Shown piece after piece: positions 8,477-16,862 of a DNA stretch of 64,000 bases (within the stretch, counting starts at the first letter, position 1; each line of letters begins with the position of its first letter). The notes beneath the pieces were generated by a model. It worked only from the letters and a program-made list of their open reading frames with translations, was not told the DNA's origin and searched no databases. A program made the position numbers and the translations under genes. Origin of the DNA: Corynebacterium stationis (GTDB lineage: Bacteria > Actinomycetota > Actinomycetes > Mycobacteriales > Mycobacteriaceae); NCBI RefSeq assembly GCF_001941345.1, contig NZ_CP009251.1, positions 1,736,001 to 1,800,000 of the forward strand, given 5' to 3'.

Positions 8477-9637
8477 TTAGTTATTCTTCTCGGTTAGGAA
8501 ATGGTAGAGGTCTTCCACATCGCTCACGGCACGCAGCAAGTCCACATTGGTGTGGGACACCGCACGCATCGCTTTGCGTAATAGCTCGGGATCGGAGTCA
8601 TCGATAGCCGGTGCAACTTTCGGCTCCGGCATATCGGGCAAGCTGCGGCCATTCCAAAATAGTTCATTGCTAACGGCACGAGCTTTGCTCGCGGCTGTCG
8701 ATGATCCCTCGGCCTTATTGGAGCCATCGGCACTGCCATCAGATGTCGATGGCCCTGGCATTTGAGTCGTGTCTTCATCGCCTAAGTCATCGCTAAGCTC
8801 TGCAGCGGACTCCCGCGCTACTTTCTGCGCGGACTCCATCACCATGGTTTCTAGTGCGTGAATATTTAGCCCGCGCAGGGCAAATAGCTGCAGCGGATCG
8901 GCATCGATACGCGCGGCAAGACGGTCCGCCACTGCGACCACGTGCTTACACACGTGCCCATAATCTGGGCAATCGCAGCTCATTTTCACATCATCAGCCG
9001 AGGGAGCAAGCAAGATATCCAGCACTTCCGGCGCCACATCACCACGGATTGCGCGACGAATGGAGTTAGCACTGCGGGCAAGCATGCCCGTGACTTTCTC
9101 AATATCATCCTTGTCGCGATATGGAAGTTGAATAAGCACGGAGAAAGGTTGATTCTGTGAGCCAGCCACTTGGCCATGGACCGCGCCCACTCGCAAATCC
9201 AAGTCAACAACATGCCCGGCGCGCGCATACTTCCGCCCGCGTGCCAACCGGCCCGAGTCGGTTGTGGTGGTCACAAATTTCATGACGCGCTCAGCAGCCG
9301 GGTTAAAAATGCTATCGCGCGGCTTATCCGATGTAATGCGCTTAGACCAGCGAGTTTGCTGACGGTTGTGATACTCAACCGCAGTCTTTTCAATAGCCTC
9401 GCGGAAGCTTTCAGGACTAAATTCTGGGTCTGGGTCCTGTGACTCAGGCTGCGCGGGGCGTGCGAACTTCGACGGATGGGCATCGTCACGCAGCGTTTCT
9501 TCTTCCGTGTCTACCCTGCGGCGCTTGCCAAAGTTGACGTAGGTGACGTTATCGTCTTCCCCGCGGCCTGGTACACCTTTGGCGCGCTCTTTCGGCCCCT
9601 TGCGCTTGCCTTTGTTAGGAGTATCTCGAGGTGACAT
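8477..9637 (-). CDS. SWIM zinc-finger protein
   Basis: A 386-residue protein with a CxCx(n)CxH SWIM zinc finger: Cys221, Cys223, Cys230 and His232 in SCDCPDYGHVCKH. The first 75 residues are basic and disordered-looking (KGKRKGPKERAKG), and residues 285-330 are a Ser/Gly/Ala-rich linker. SWIM domains bind DNA or proteins and in bacteria typically neighbour SNF2 ATPases. Here the SNF2 gene ends only 3 bases upstream, so translation is probably coupled and the products likely act together. Confidence 0.85.
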   Translation of the reverse strand: MSPRDTPNKGKRKGPKERAKGVPGRGEDDNVTYVNFGKRRRVDTEEETLRDDAHPSKFARPAQPESQDPDPEFSPESFREAIEKTAVEYHNRQQTRWSKRITSDKPRDSIFNPAAERVMKFVTTTTDSGRLARGRKYARAGHVVDLDLRVGAVHGQVAGSQNQPFSVLIQLPYRDKDDIEKVTGMLARSANSIRRAIRGDVAPEVLDILLAPSADDVKMSCDCPDYGHVCKHVVAVADRLAARIDADPLQLFALRGLNIHALETMVMESAQKVARESAAELSDDLGDEDTTQMPGPSTSDGSADGSNKAEGSSTAASKARAVSNELFWNGRSLPDMPEPKVAPAIDDSDPELLRKAMRAVSHTNVDLLRAVSDVEDLYHFLTEKNN

Positions 9638-9640
9638 GGT

Positions 9641-12600
9641 TTAACTCTCCCTCTCTCGATAACTCATCAACTGTGCTAACTGTTCTGGGGCCAATTCCGT
9701 GATCCAGCCTTCGCCTTCACCGACGACAGCGCCAGCTAATTGGGTCTTGCCATCCAAAATATCCTGGATAGATTCTTCTAGCGTACCGGCTGTAATCATC
9801 TTATACACCTGCACATTTTTGCTCTGGCCGATACGGAATGCGCGGTCCGTTGCTTGGTTTTCTACCGCGGGGTTCCACCAGCGGTCCATGTGCACCACGA
9901 CATTGGCGGCAGTGAGGTTCAAACCTGTACCGCCGGCTTTGAGCGATAAGATCATCGCTGGTGGGCCATCGGCAGCTTGAAATTCCGTGACCATATCGTC
10001 GCGGCGATTTTTGGAAACTCCACCGTGCAAAAATGGAATCTTCGAGCCCAATTGCGCTGAAAGATAAGGCTGCAAAATATCGCCAAAGGCCTTGTACTGG
10101 GTAAAAATCAGCACGCGCTCATCATGGGTGACGGCAGAGTCCAAAATCTCCATGAGCTTTTCCACCTTGCCCGAGCGATGCTTGCCCTTCGAGGTCACCG
10201 AAGAACCATCGCCTAAGTAATGAGCCGGGTGGTTACAAATCTGCTTGATGCGGGTAAGCGAAGCAAGCACGAGCCCACGAAGTGCCATTCCTTTCGGCGC
10301 AGTCTCCATCCGCAACTGGATATCATCCACCAAGGCCTTATATAACGCTGCCTGTTCAGAAGTCATCGTGACCGTGAGGATTTCTTCGGTCTTTTCTGGC
10401 AAGTCGTCGATAATCGCCGTATCGGTCTTGAGTCTGCGCAAAATAAAGGGCGCGGTGAGTTTGCGCAGGCGCTCCGCCATGTCTTCGTCCTGGTATTTCT
10501 CAATGGCAGAAGCAAAGTGGTTGCGGAAGAATGTCGCTGAACCAAGCACCCCGGGGTTACAGAAATCCAAGATGGAACGCATTTCAGACAAGCGGTTTTC
10601 CACCGGCGTACCGGTCAGCGCAATGCGGTGTCGGGAGGCTAGGCTTCTCACGGCTTTCGATGAGCGTGTCGATGCATTCTTAATCGCCTGCGCCTCATCC
10701 AGCACCACGCGATCCCATTCCACCATGCCGAGAACTTTAAAGTCCCGGCTAATCGTGCCATAGCTTGTTACCACCAGGTCATGTTTTTCCGCTTGCTCAA
10801 TAAGCTCGCGGTCTTTCGCACGGTTCGCACCATGGTGAACCATGACCTTTAAATCAGGTACGAATCTATGCGCTTCGCGCGCCCAGTTCCCCACCACCGA
10901 CGTTGGCGCGACAACCAGAGTCGGACCTTTGGCCTCACCACGAGCTCTTTCTACCGCGAGCAACGCTAGAAGCTGCAACGTTTTACCCAAGCCCATGTCA
11001 TCGGCAAGCACTGCTCCGACGTTATTTTTCGACATCCAGTACAGCCAGTCCACGCCGCGGCGTTGATATTCACGCAGCTCAGCATGCACAGTATCCGGGA
11101 TATCCACCCGCGTCGGAGCAGGCGTTTCCATTCCCCCGAGCATCGAGGAATGCCACTGCGAGCCAGTAAACTCAATGGGTTCTTGAGCCATGGCTTCCAA
11201 AGCCAGCTCACGCAGCTCCGCCATGGTGGCCACTCCAAAATCGGCGTCGTCTTCTTCCAACGCGCTATTGAATTCTTCAAGCTTGCGCTCAACCTCGGCG
11301 ACCTTGTCCTGCCAGCCTGGTTCTTCCAACATGCGCATGCGTTCTGCTTCGCGTGCCAGCGCATCTAGCTCCTTGCGCATCCGAGTCTTCGAATTCGCAG
11401 CGAGCTGCTCCATATATTCGGTGATTTTGCCCAGCGCCGTGCGGTCAGCCATCACCCACTCGCCGCGCAGGCGAATCAGCCCGGTCTTAGAATTAACCAG
11501 CTGCTGCATCTCCTCCTCGGACAGCTCCATGTCACCGACGGAAAGCTTCCAGTCATACTCGACCAGCTGATCCATGCCGAGCTTCTTTTGCAGCGGGGAA
11601 TCCCCACTGATTTCCTTAGTCACCAATTTGGCCGAGGCAGCCATCTGCGTCCATGCCTTCGGCAACATGACCGTGTATCCAGCGGCCTTCAGCGCCGCTG
11701 CGTCCTCGCTGACAAATTCCACCAAAGCCGTGGTGTCGAGATAGACATCCCAATCACCCGCGCCCTCATCAAAATACGCCGGAGTGCGTGAACTACTCGG
11801 GTCTAGCCTTGGGCTAATGCTAATCGCGCGGCGGCGGGACTCTTTGATCTTTTCCATGCTGCTGCGGTCGATGCGGCCTTCTTTAACTGGCCGCGGTGAA
11901 TCCGCACCAGACCGCACACACACGCGCACAGGCCAAAGCGCGCTTTCCGATGACTTAGGCGCCGACGGAGAATCGTCTACTTCCGTCTCTGTTTCAAAAG
12001 GTTCTTCAACGATAAAGACCATGCCCAAATCGACGGCATTAATAGAGTCTTTCCATTCATTTAACCCACGCAATAGCTGCGCCCTGCCACGCGCAATAGG
12101 TGTGGTCTGCAACAAAGCTTTGGCAAACTCATGCCACGGATAAGGCCTGGGCGCCTGCATCAAATCGGCCAACTGTGTATAAACAATCCAGTGGGTTAGA
12201 TCATCTGCAAGATCCTCCGACAACGAACGGTTATTAATAGTCAGTATCCCCGGCGCCGCAGCAACCAACTCTGCTAACCATCCGCGCTCGCCCAAGCCGT
12301 TGGCCAGTTGCCACATGGGGTACCATTCACCGGCTTGATAGCTCAATCGAATGGTCACACGTCCCGCCCGCGCAAAGCGGTTGAGCCCCCTATAAGCACG
12401 GATAATCCACAGCAGGTCCGGCGCAATCGCTGCGCGTTGTTCCGCCGGTACTACCCCACGCTGTTCTTCATCGTCCAGGTACGCCAATTGTGAAAGTGCG
12501 AGGACTGCATCGGCAGGCCCAAAGCGTGCCATTGGAGCCATCAGCTCAACATTTTTACCTTTAGGCGTTCGCAGATAAACCCGAGAGCGGGTGCGAAATG

Positions 12601-12751
12601 ATTTCTTCTCCAGCAGCTTGTCGACGGCCTCCGGAAAAGTCCCCTCCGGCACCGCCTGGGGGGTGACAATCCTGTGCCCATCCACCTGTTCAATCCACAA
12701 ACTCAAGCCTGAAACGGGCAGCCAAAGTCCGTGAATAAGGTAAGAAGCCAT
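9641..12751 (-). CDS. SNF2-family DNA translocase/helicase
   Basis: A 1036-residue SWI2/SNF2 ATPase. The first ~500 residues match the bacterial SNF2-associated region, a divergent N-terminus with a Glu-rich helix near 490. The RecA-like core follows: Walker A DDMGLGKT near residue 585, the DEAQ box near 685 (VVLDEAQAIKN), motif III LTGTPVEN, and the C-terminal helicase domain with GGTGLNLT and RAFRIGQSKNVQV. Such enzymes translocate on duplex DNA and remodel bound proteins or aid repair. It is the first gene of a run of four minus-strand genes with gaps of 3, 47 and 2 bases. Confidence 0.93.
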   Translation of the reverse strand: MASYLIHGLWLPVSGLSLWIEQVDGHRIVTPQAVPEGTFPEAVDKLLEKKSFRTRSRVYLRTPKGKNVELMAPMARFGPADAVLALSQLAYLDDEEQRGVVPAEQRAAIAPDLLWIIRAYRGLNRFARAGRVTIRLSYQAGEWYPMWQLANGLGERGWLAELVAAAPGILTINNRSLSEDLADDLTHWIVYTQLADLMQAPRPYPWHEFAKALLQTTPIARGRAQLLRGLNEWKDSINAVDLGMVFIVEEPFETETEVDDSPSAPKSSESALWPVRVCVRSGADSPRPVKEGRIDRSSMEKIKESRRRAISISPRLDPSSSRTPAYFDEGAGDWDVYLDTTALVEFVSEDAAALKAAGYTVMLPKAWTQMAASAKLVTKEISGDSPLQKKLGMDQLVEYDWKLSVGDMELSEEEMQQLVNSKTGLIRLRGEWVMADRTALGKITEYMEQLAANSKTRMRKELDALAREAERMRMLEEPGWQDKVAEVERKLEEFNSALEEDDADFGVATMAELRELALEAMAQEPIEFTGSQWHSSMLGGMETPAPTRVDIPDTVHAELREYQRRGVDWLYWMSKNNVGAVLADDMGLGKTLQLLALLAVERARGEAKGPTLVVAPTSVVGNWAREAHRFVPDLKVMVHHGANRAKDRELIEQAEKHDLVVTSYGTISRDFKVLGMVEWDRVVLDEAQAIKNASTRSSKAVRSLASRHRIALTGTPVENRLSEMRSILDFCNPGVLGSATFFRNHFASAIEKYQDEDMAERLRKLTAPFILRRLKTDTAIIDDLPEKTEEILTVTMTSEQAALYKALVDDIQLRMETAPKGMALRGLVLASLTRIKQICNHPAHYLGDGSSVTSKGKHRSGKVEKLMEILDSAVTHDERVLIFTQYKAFGDILQPYLSAQLGSKIPFLHGGVSKNRRDDMVTEFQAADGPPAMILSLKAGGTGLNLTAANVVVHMDRWWNPAVENQATDRAFRIGQSKNVQVYKMITAGTLEESIQDILDGKTQLAGAVVGEGEGWITELAPEQLAQLMSYRERES

Positions 12752-13151
12752 AAGCGCCAGTATAGAGCAGTTGGTAGTTTTACTCAGCCTTGGATTCTTA
12801 ACGCATATCTTTTCGGCGACATTATCCCCGGTAAGAACGCTTTCTCAGATCCACTGTGATTAACTTGTGCCACAAGTCACTTTCAGCCACTTGGATTGAC
12901 GAGGGCTACTTTTATTCGCATTACACAGTCAATCGTTACACTTCCGTTATAACCGCAGTAAGTTGCAAGGTTATGGCAAAACCTAGCTTGGTTTTTTCTG
13001 TGTATTGCCAAGAGAAAAGTTGGGCGCAACACTTTTGCTCGTTAAGGTAACCCTGTTCCGTGAACCGCGCTGTACGGTGACCTGCGGATTTGATCAAATT
13101 TTTGAATTACTGGCTTAACCAACACATTTCGACAGGTCTAAGGAGACCATT
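12752..13151. other. 400-bp non-coding region between SNF2 and putP genes
   Basis: This gap separates divergently read genes and should hold both promoters. No ORF here looks real. The last 15 bases contain GGTCTAAGGAGACC, a short inverted repeat that includes the putP ribosome site (AAGGAG). The only other marked structure is the palindrome at 12863. Confidence 0.6.
12863..12877. promoter_or_regulatory. 15-bp perfect palindrome, candidate operator
   Basis: ACTTGTGCCACAAGT is perfectly symmetric about its central C. It lies 275 bases upstream of putP and 112 bases upstream of the SNF2 gene, inside the divergent promoter region. The TGTG/CACA halves recall CRP-like (GlxR) sites, but their spacing is too short for the TGTGA-N6-TCACA consensus, so the regulator is unknown. 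Confidence 0.4.
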
Positions 13152-14708
13152 ATGAGTCAATCAACGTGGTACGTGATTGCCATTGTCATTTATCTGGCAG
13201 TCATGCTTGCCATCGGCTTTTGGAGCTACAAGAAAACCGATAAGTATGACGACTACGTCCTAGGTGGACGTGGCTTGCACCCATTCGTCGCAGCTATGTC
13301 GGCGGGCGCATCAGATATGTCCGGCTGGCTGCTCATGGGTCTGCCTGGTGCACTGTTCCTCACCGGTATGTCTGAATTGTGGATTGCCATTGGCCTGACT
13401 GTAGGTGCTTGGGCGAACTGGAAGTGGGTTGCGCCGCGACTGCGCTCCTACTCGGAAATTGCCGGCAACTCGATTACGGTTCCATCCTTCTTTGAGAACC
13501 GCCTTCGCGATAACTCCCGTGCACTACGCGTTATCGCCGCAATCATCATTATTTTCTTCTTCACCTTCTATGTCTCCTCCGGCATGGTGGCAGGCGGCCG
13601 CTACTTTGAGTCCACGTTCAATGGTGACTACTTGACCGGCTTGCTCATTGTCTCCGCTGTCACCGTCATCTACACCTTAGTAGGCGGCTTCTTGGCAGTG
13701 TCCTACACCGACGTTGTTCAGGGCTTGATGATGTTCACTGCCCTGCTCATCGTTCCAATCATGGCGCTGGTTTCTTTGGATAACCCATCAGAAATCTTCT
13801 CCTTCGCCGCTGAGAATCCTTATGGCACCACCGGAATTGAGAACCCGAACTACTTCAACATGATCGCCGGTGTTTCGGCTGCAGCCATCATCGGTAACGC
13901 TGCATGGGGCTTGGGCTACTTTGGCCAGCCACACATCATCGTCCGCTTCATGGCGATGCGTAAGGCTTCCGATGCCAAGGCCGGCCGCGCATACGGCATC
14001 TCCTGGATGTTCCTCTCCGTCACAGGTGCGGTATTTACCGCCATCATCGGTACGGTCTTCTTTACCCAGAACGACTACTCCATCACTGACCAAGAGTCCT
14101 TCGAAACCATCTTCTTGGACATGGCTCAGGTTATGTTCCACCCACTTGTTGCTGGCCTGGTTCTGACCGCTGTTCTGGCAGCAATCATGTCCACCATGTC
14201 TTCTCAGCTGCTGATCGTTTCCTCCTCCCTCATTGAGGACCTGTGGAAGATGGTCACCAACAAGGAGCTCGGCGAGAAGACTCTGATCAGCCTGTCCCGT
14301 GGCGCAGTTCTTGTCATCGCCGTTATCGGTGGTGTCCTTGCGATTAACCCATCCGACTCCATCCTGGGTCTGGTTGGCTTCGCTTGGGCAGGCTTCGGCT
14401 CCGCCTTCGGCCCACTGGTTCTGTTGGCTCTGTACTGGAAGCGTCTCAACTCCAAGGGTGCTATCGCCGGTATGGTCACCGGTGCTGTGGTTTCCATGGT
14501 CTGGGGCATGGTCCCAGCGACTTCCTCCCTGATCTACGAAATCGTTCCAGGCTTCATTGCCCACGTCATCGTTGCAGTTATTGTCACCCTGATGACCAAG
14601 GAACCTGCAGCTGAGGTCCAAGAAGAATTCGATCGCGCAGCCAAGCTTGCACACATGGCTGCTGAAGACGAAGACCTCGACTTCGAAGAAGCAGCCGACA
14701 AGGTCTAA
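13152..14708 (+). CDS. putP: PutP, sodium/proline symporter
   Basis: A 518-residue sodium:solute symporter (SSS family) predicted to span the membrane 13 times and import L-proline with Na+. The typical PutP segments are visible: an N-terminal helix then YKKTDKYDDYVLGGRGLHP, SAGASDMSGWLLMGLPGA, NSITVPSFFENR, and GYFGQPHIIVRFMAMR in the middle. The C-terminal tail is acidic (EDEDLDFEEAADKV). The ATG follows AAGGAGACCATT. It is monocistronic, with a hairpin after the stop. The 308-residue frame on the opposite strand is a shadow. Confidence 0.93.
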   Translation: MSQSTWYVIAIVIYLAVMLAIGFWSYKKTDKYDDYVLGGRGLHPFVAAMSAGASDMSGWLLMGLPGALFLTGMSELWIAIGLTVGAWANWKWVAPRLRSYSEIAGNSITVPSFFENRLRDNSRALRVIAAIIIIFFFTFYVSSGMVAGGRYFESTFNGDYLTGLLIVSAVTVIYTLVGGFLAVSYTDVVQGLMMFTALLIVPIMALVSLDNPSEIFSFAAENPYGTTGIENPNYFNMIAGVSAAAIIGNAAWGLGYFGQPHIIVRFMAMRKASDAKAGRAYGISWMFLSVTGAVFTAIIGTVFFTQNDYSITDQESFETIFLDMAQVMFHPLVAGLVLTAVLAAIMSTMSSQLLIVSSSLIEDLWKMVTNKELGEKTLISLSRGAVLVIAVIGGVLAINPSDSILGLVGFAWAGFGSAFGPLVLLALYWKRLNSKGAIAGMVTGAVVSMVWGMVPATSSLIYEIVPGFIAHVIVAVIVTLMTKEPAAEVQEEFDRAAKLAHMAAEDEDLDFEEAADKV

Positions 14709-14730
14709 CCTCAAGTCTTCTGCTTTACTT

Positions 14731-14775
14731 CAAGCCTTCCCTCGCGCCTGATGGTGCGGCGGAGGGCTTCGTTTC
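14731..14775 (+). terminator. Probable terminator of putP
   Basis: CAAGCCTTCCCTCGC pairs imperfectly with GCGGAGGGCTTCG across CCTGATGG, followed by a T-rich stretch (TTTCTTCTG). It lies 23 bases after the putP stop. Confidence 0.6.
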
Positions 14776-14823
14776 TTCTGACGCCTTTATTCCGGCTTGT
14801 TTCCTGAAAAATCCCCACCATAT

Positions 14824-14887
14824 CCCCTTCGCGCTCACCACAATTATGCGCCTGCCAAGAAGCCTCCTTTCGTTGAGCGCGAAGGGT
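14824..14887. repeat. 64-bp dyad element, copy A
   Basis: Left arm CCCCTTCGCGCTCAC at 14824-14838 and right arm TTGAGCGCGAAGGGT at 14873-14887 enclose 34 variable bases. Interior position 15 (14853) is T and position 20 (14858) is A, as in every copy. It lies between the putP terminator and the HNH nuclease gene and is the only full copy standing alone. Confidence 0.9.
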
Positions 14888-14947
14888 ACGCCGGGGTTTT
14901 CCGGCCCCGTACGGAACTTCGCGTGGGGCCTAGCAGTCTAAATTGTC

Positions 14948-15754
14948 ATGGGAAATCCTAGGAGAAGTCCGCATGCCCCAACATCCATTCCTAACTCCCA
15001 GCCCTATCGCGTCACCGTCTTTACCACGCCCACCAGCCGTGCCCGAAAAATCTCCACCTCAGACACACCCAGCACCTTTGAAGACGCAGCTGCACTCGCC
15101 CGCAAAGCAGCATTTGTCGCTCTTTTGAGAAATATATTCCTTATTATCTTGTCCATCACAACGCTGCTCTTCGCGTTGTCTATGTTCCTCCCCCGCCTTC
15201 ACCCTTTTAGTCAGGAAGGACTTCCCCAACTCAGACACTCACTGCAACAGGTAGAAGCCATCGACATGCGGCACAAAGTTTTAGGCTATGACCGCTCTGA
15301 ATTCGGAAATGACTGGGCTGTCCCGCTCGGAAGCACATGCAATACCCGCCAGCACGTCATCTTTAGTCAGTCGGCGGCTGCCACCGACTGTGCATCGGAA
15401 AGCGCTGAGCTATTCGACCCCTACAGCCAAACCCACATCCCGACCTCAGACATTGAGGTTGACCACATCTTTCCGCTCTCTGCAGCATGGGACCACGGAG
15501 CTTATGCCTGGGACGATGAAACCCGAAAGAACTTCGCCAACGATCCACTTAATTTGGTCGCAACTTCTCGCTCGCTGAATCAGTCGAAGTCTGACAGCTT
15601 GCCCGACGAATGGCTCCCGCCCCACCCTGCTGCCAGGTGTTGGTATTCCGAACGGCTCGCTGCGATAGCTGCTGCATATTCTCTATCACTATCGGAAGCA
15701 TCACTGAGCACCATGAAAAGGCAATGCCAGTTGGGCATTCCAATCCCGTGGTGA
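14948..15754 (+). CDS. Membrane-anchored HNH nuclease (DUF1524/GmrSD C-terminal type)
   Basis: A 268-residue protein with a basic N-terminus, one hydrophobic segment at about residues 61-81 (LLRNIFLIILSITTLLFALS), then an extracytoplasmic HNH domain. The DUF1524 catalytic pattern is visible: VDHIFPLSAAWDHGA with Asp172-His173, then NDPLNLVATSRSLNQSKSD. Two Cys in the region between (STCNTR, ATDCAS) suggest a disulfide in an exported domain. Actinobacteria encode several such secreted HNH proteins of unclear role, probably DNA degradation outside the membrane. The start is uncertain because no strong ribosome site precedes the ATG. Confidence 0.8.
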   Translation: MGNPRRSPHAPTSIPNSQPYRVTVFTTPTSRARKISTSDTPSTFEDAAALARKAAFVALLRNIFLIILSITTLLFALSMFLPRLHPFSQEGLPQLRHSLQQVEAIDMRHKVLGYDRSEFGNDWAVPLGSTCNTRQHVIFSQSAAATDCASESAELFDPYSQTHIPTSDIEVDHIFPLSAAWDHGAYAWDDETRKNFANDPLNLVATSRSLNQSKSDSLPDEWLPPHPAARCWYSERLAAIAAAYSLSLSEASLSTMKRQCQLGIPIPW

Positions 15755-15827
15755 CTAGGCTGTTTTACTGAGCGCGGCCGAAATGGGCGGCGTACATAAA
15801 ACAATAGAAAGGCAGCGAAGTTCCCCC

Positions 15828-16274
15828 ATGACTTCACTACTTATCGCAATTCACGTTTTGGCTGCAGTCCTGTTGATGGGCCCAGTAATGATCACTGTAT
15901 CGGCATACCAGGGCCAAATGATGAAGGCCAAAGACGGTGACACCAAAGCACTCGGCGCTGCAACCACTTTGCACCGTCTCACCAGCCAGTACGGCCCGAT
16001 CTCCGCAATTGTTCCCGTTGCAGGTATCGCAATCTTCCTCACCAACCTGAGCGTATTCGGTACCCAGGGTCGTTTCCACATCTCGATTCTTCTGTCGGTC
16101 ATCGCGTGGGTTCTGCTCATCGCCGTGATCATTCCACGTCAGAAAAAGACTTTGGAAGCTCTGGAATCTGGCAGCAACGCTGTCGATTTCACTAAGGCGA
16201 AGAAGCAGCTGTCGATGTTCGGCGGAATCTTCAACCTTTTGTGGATCATCACCGCACTGTTGATGTTTGTCTAA
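15828..16274 (+). CDS. Four-span membrane protein (DUF2269-like)
   Basis: A 148-residue hydrophobic protein with four predicted transmembrane helices (about residues 1-22, 57-78, 85-107, 126-147). It starts MTSLLIAIHVLAAVLLMGPV, typical of DUF2269-like or small integral membrane proteins with a conserved early His. I chose the ATG at 15828 because the frame upstream (to 15783) is charged and GAAAGGCAGCGAAG precedes this ATG. Function is unknown. A terminator follows. Confidence 0.75.
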   Translation: MTSLLIAIHVLAAVLLMGPVMITVSAYQGQMMKAKDGDTKALGAATTLHRLTSQYGPISAIVPVAGIAIFLTNLSVFGTQGRFHISILLSVIAWVLLIAVIIPRQKKTLEALESGSNAVDFTKAKKQLSMFGGIFNLLWIITALLMFV

Positions 16275-16298
16275 TCTTCGACACCACATCAATTACTC

Positions 16299-16327
16299 CT
16301 CGCAGTCTTAGGCTGCGAGGATTTTTC
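16299..16327 (+). terminator. Terminator after the four-span membrane protein gene
   Basis: Perfect stem CCTCGCAG/CTGCGAGG with a 7-base loop, followed by ATTTTT. It lies 24 bases after the stop codon. Confidence 0.9.
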
Positions 16328-16356
16328 GTTGCCGCACACGGTTTTCATACCCGTGT

Positions 16357-16386
16357 CCCCTTCGCGCTCAAAGCTTGCGCCGAATT
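16357..16386. repeat. Half copy (B) of the 64-bp dyad element
   Basis: A left arm (CCCCTTCGCGCTCAA, 16357-16371) is followed by 14 bases and a T at 16386, exactly where the invariant T of the full element lies. Beyond it there is no A at the expected place and no right arm. It reads as the left half of an element that stops near the centre. Confidence 0.6.
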
Positions 16387-16441
16387 GTTTCAAAACCACG
16401 TATCCATCTTTTGCCTCCCTTGCTTGCCATGCCGCCCATGT

Positions 16442-16505
16442 GCGCTTCGCGCTCACCAGAACCAGCGAAGTCGGAAGCAGGTAAGTTTCCGTGAGCGCGA
16501 AGGGT
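16442..16505. repeat. 64-bp dyad element, copy C
   Basis: Arms GCGCTTCGCGCTCAC (16442-16456) and GTGAGCGCGAAGGGT (16491-16505) flank a 34-base interior, with T at 16471 and A at 16476. The interior is identical to copy D, exactly 200 bases downstream. About 12 bases of left flank (ATGCCGCCCATG) are also shared, so a unit of roughly 77 bases was duplicated. Confidence 0.92.
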
Positions 16506-16641
16506 ACGCTCTGCCAAGCTCGCACAAAATTGCCGCGGTTGGGCGGGCATCTGATTCATCACCTGGGTCCTGCTGTGGGCGGGCTCTGCGGTAGGCAAGC
16601 TCTGCTTCCCAGGTTTCCCATGCACCCGATGCCGCCCATGT

Positions 16642-16705
16642 GCGCTTCGCGGTCACCAGAACCAGCGAAGTCGGAAGCAGGTAAGTTTCCGTGAGCGCGA
16701 AGGGG
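16642..16705. repeat. 64-bp dyad element, copy D
   Basis: Arms GCGCTTCGCGGTCAC (16642-16656) and GTGAGCGCGAAGGGG (16691-16705) carry an interior identical to copy C. The left arm differs from C by one base, and the right arm ends GGGG instead of GGGT. The 136 bases between C and D contain no gene. Confidence 0.92.
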
Positions 16706-16782
16706 ACGGGTTTTGAAGAGTACAAGTGTTGGTGAAGAGTGCAAGAGGGAGCCGACTAGGAATCGGGGCCTGTCGAAAGAGC

Positions 16783-16830
16783 AAAACAAAAAGAAGAGCT
16801 TCGCTCCAGTTTGAAACTGGAGCGAAGCTC
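16783..16830 (-). terminator. Terminator of the DEAD-box helicase gene
   Basis: A 35-base hairpin, GAGCTTCGCTCCAGTT pairing with AACTGGAGCGAAGCTC around a 3-base loop (16796-16830), is followed on the minus strand by TTCTTTTTGTTTTGC. It lies 32 bases past the helicase stop. Confidence 0.92.
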
Positions 16831-16862
16831 TCGGTTTAGCTATTAAAAGCTAGGCTGCGATT

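Noticed and set aside
13788..14714. 308-residue ORF on the minus strand
   Set aside because: It lies antisense within putP. Its composition (many His, Asn, Gly, Asp) is the reverse complement of membrane-protein codons.
16357..16705. CRISPR-like array (constant repeats with equal-length variable inserts)
   Set aside because: The flanking repeats are inverted, not direct; copies are scattered in pairs or triplets over 46 kb with 80-160 bp between them, and no cas gene is in the window.
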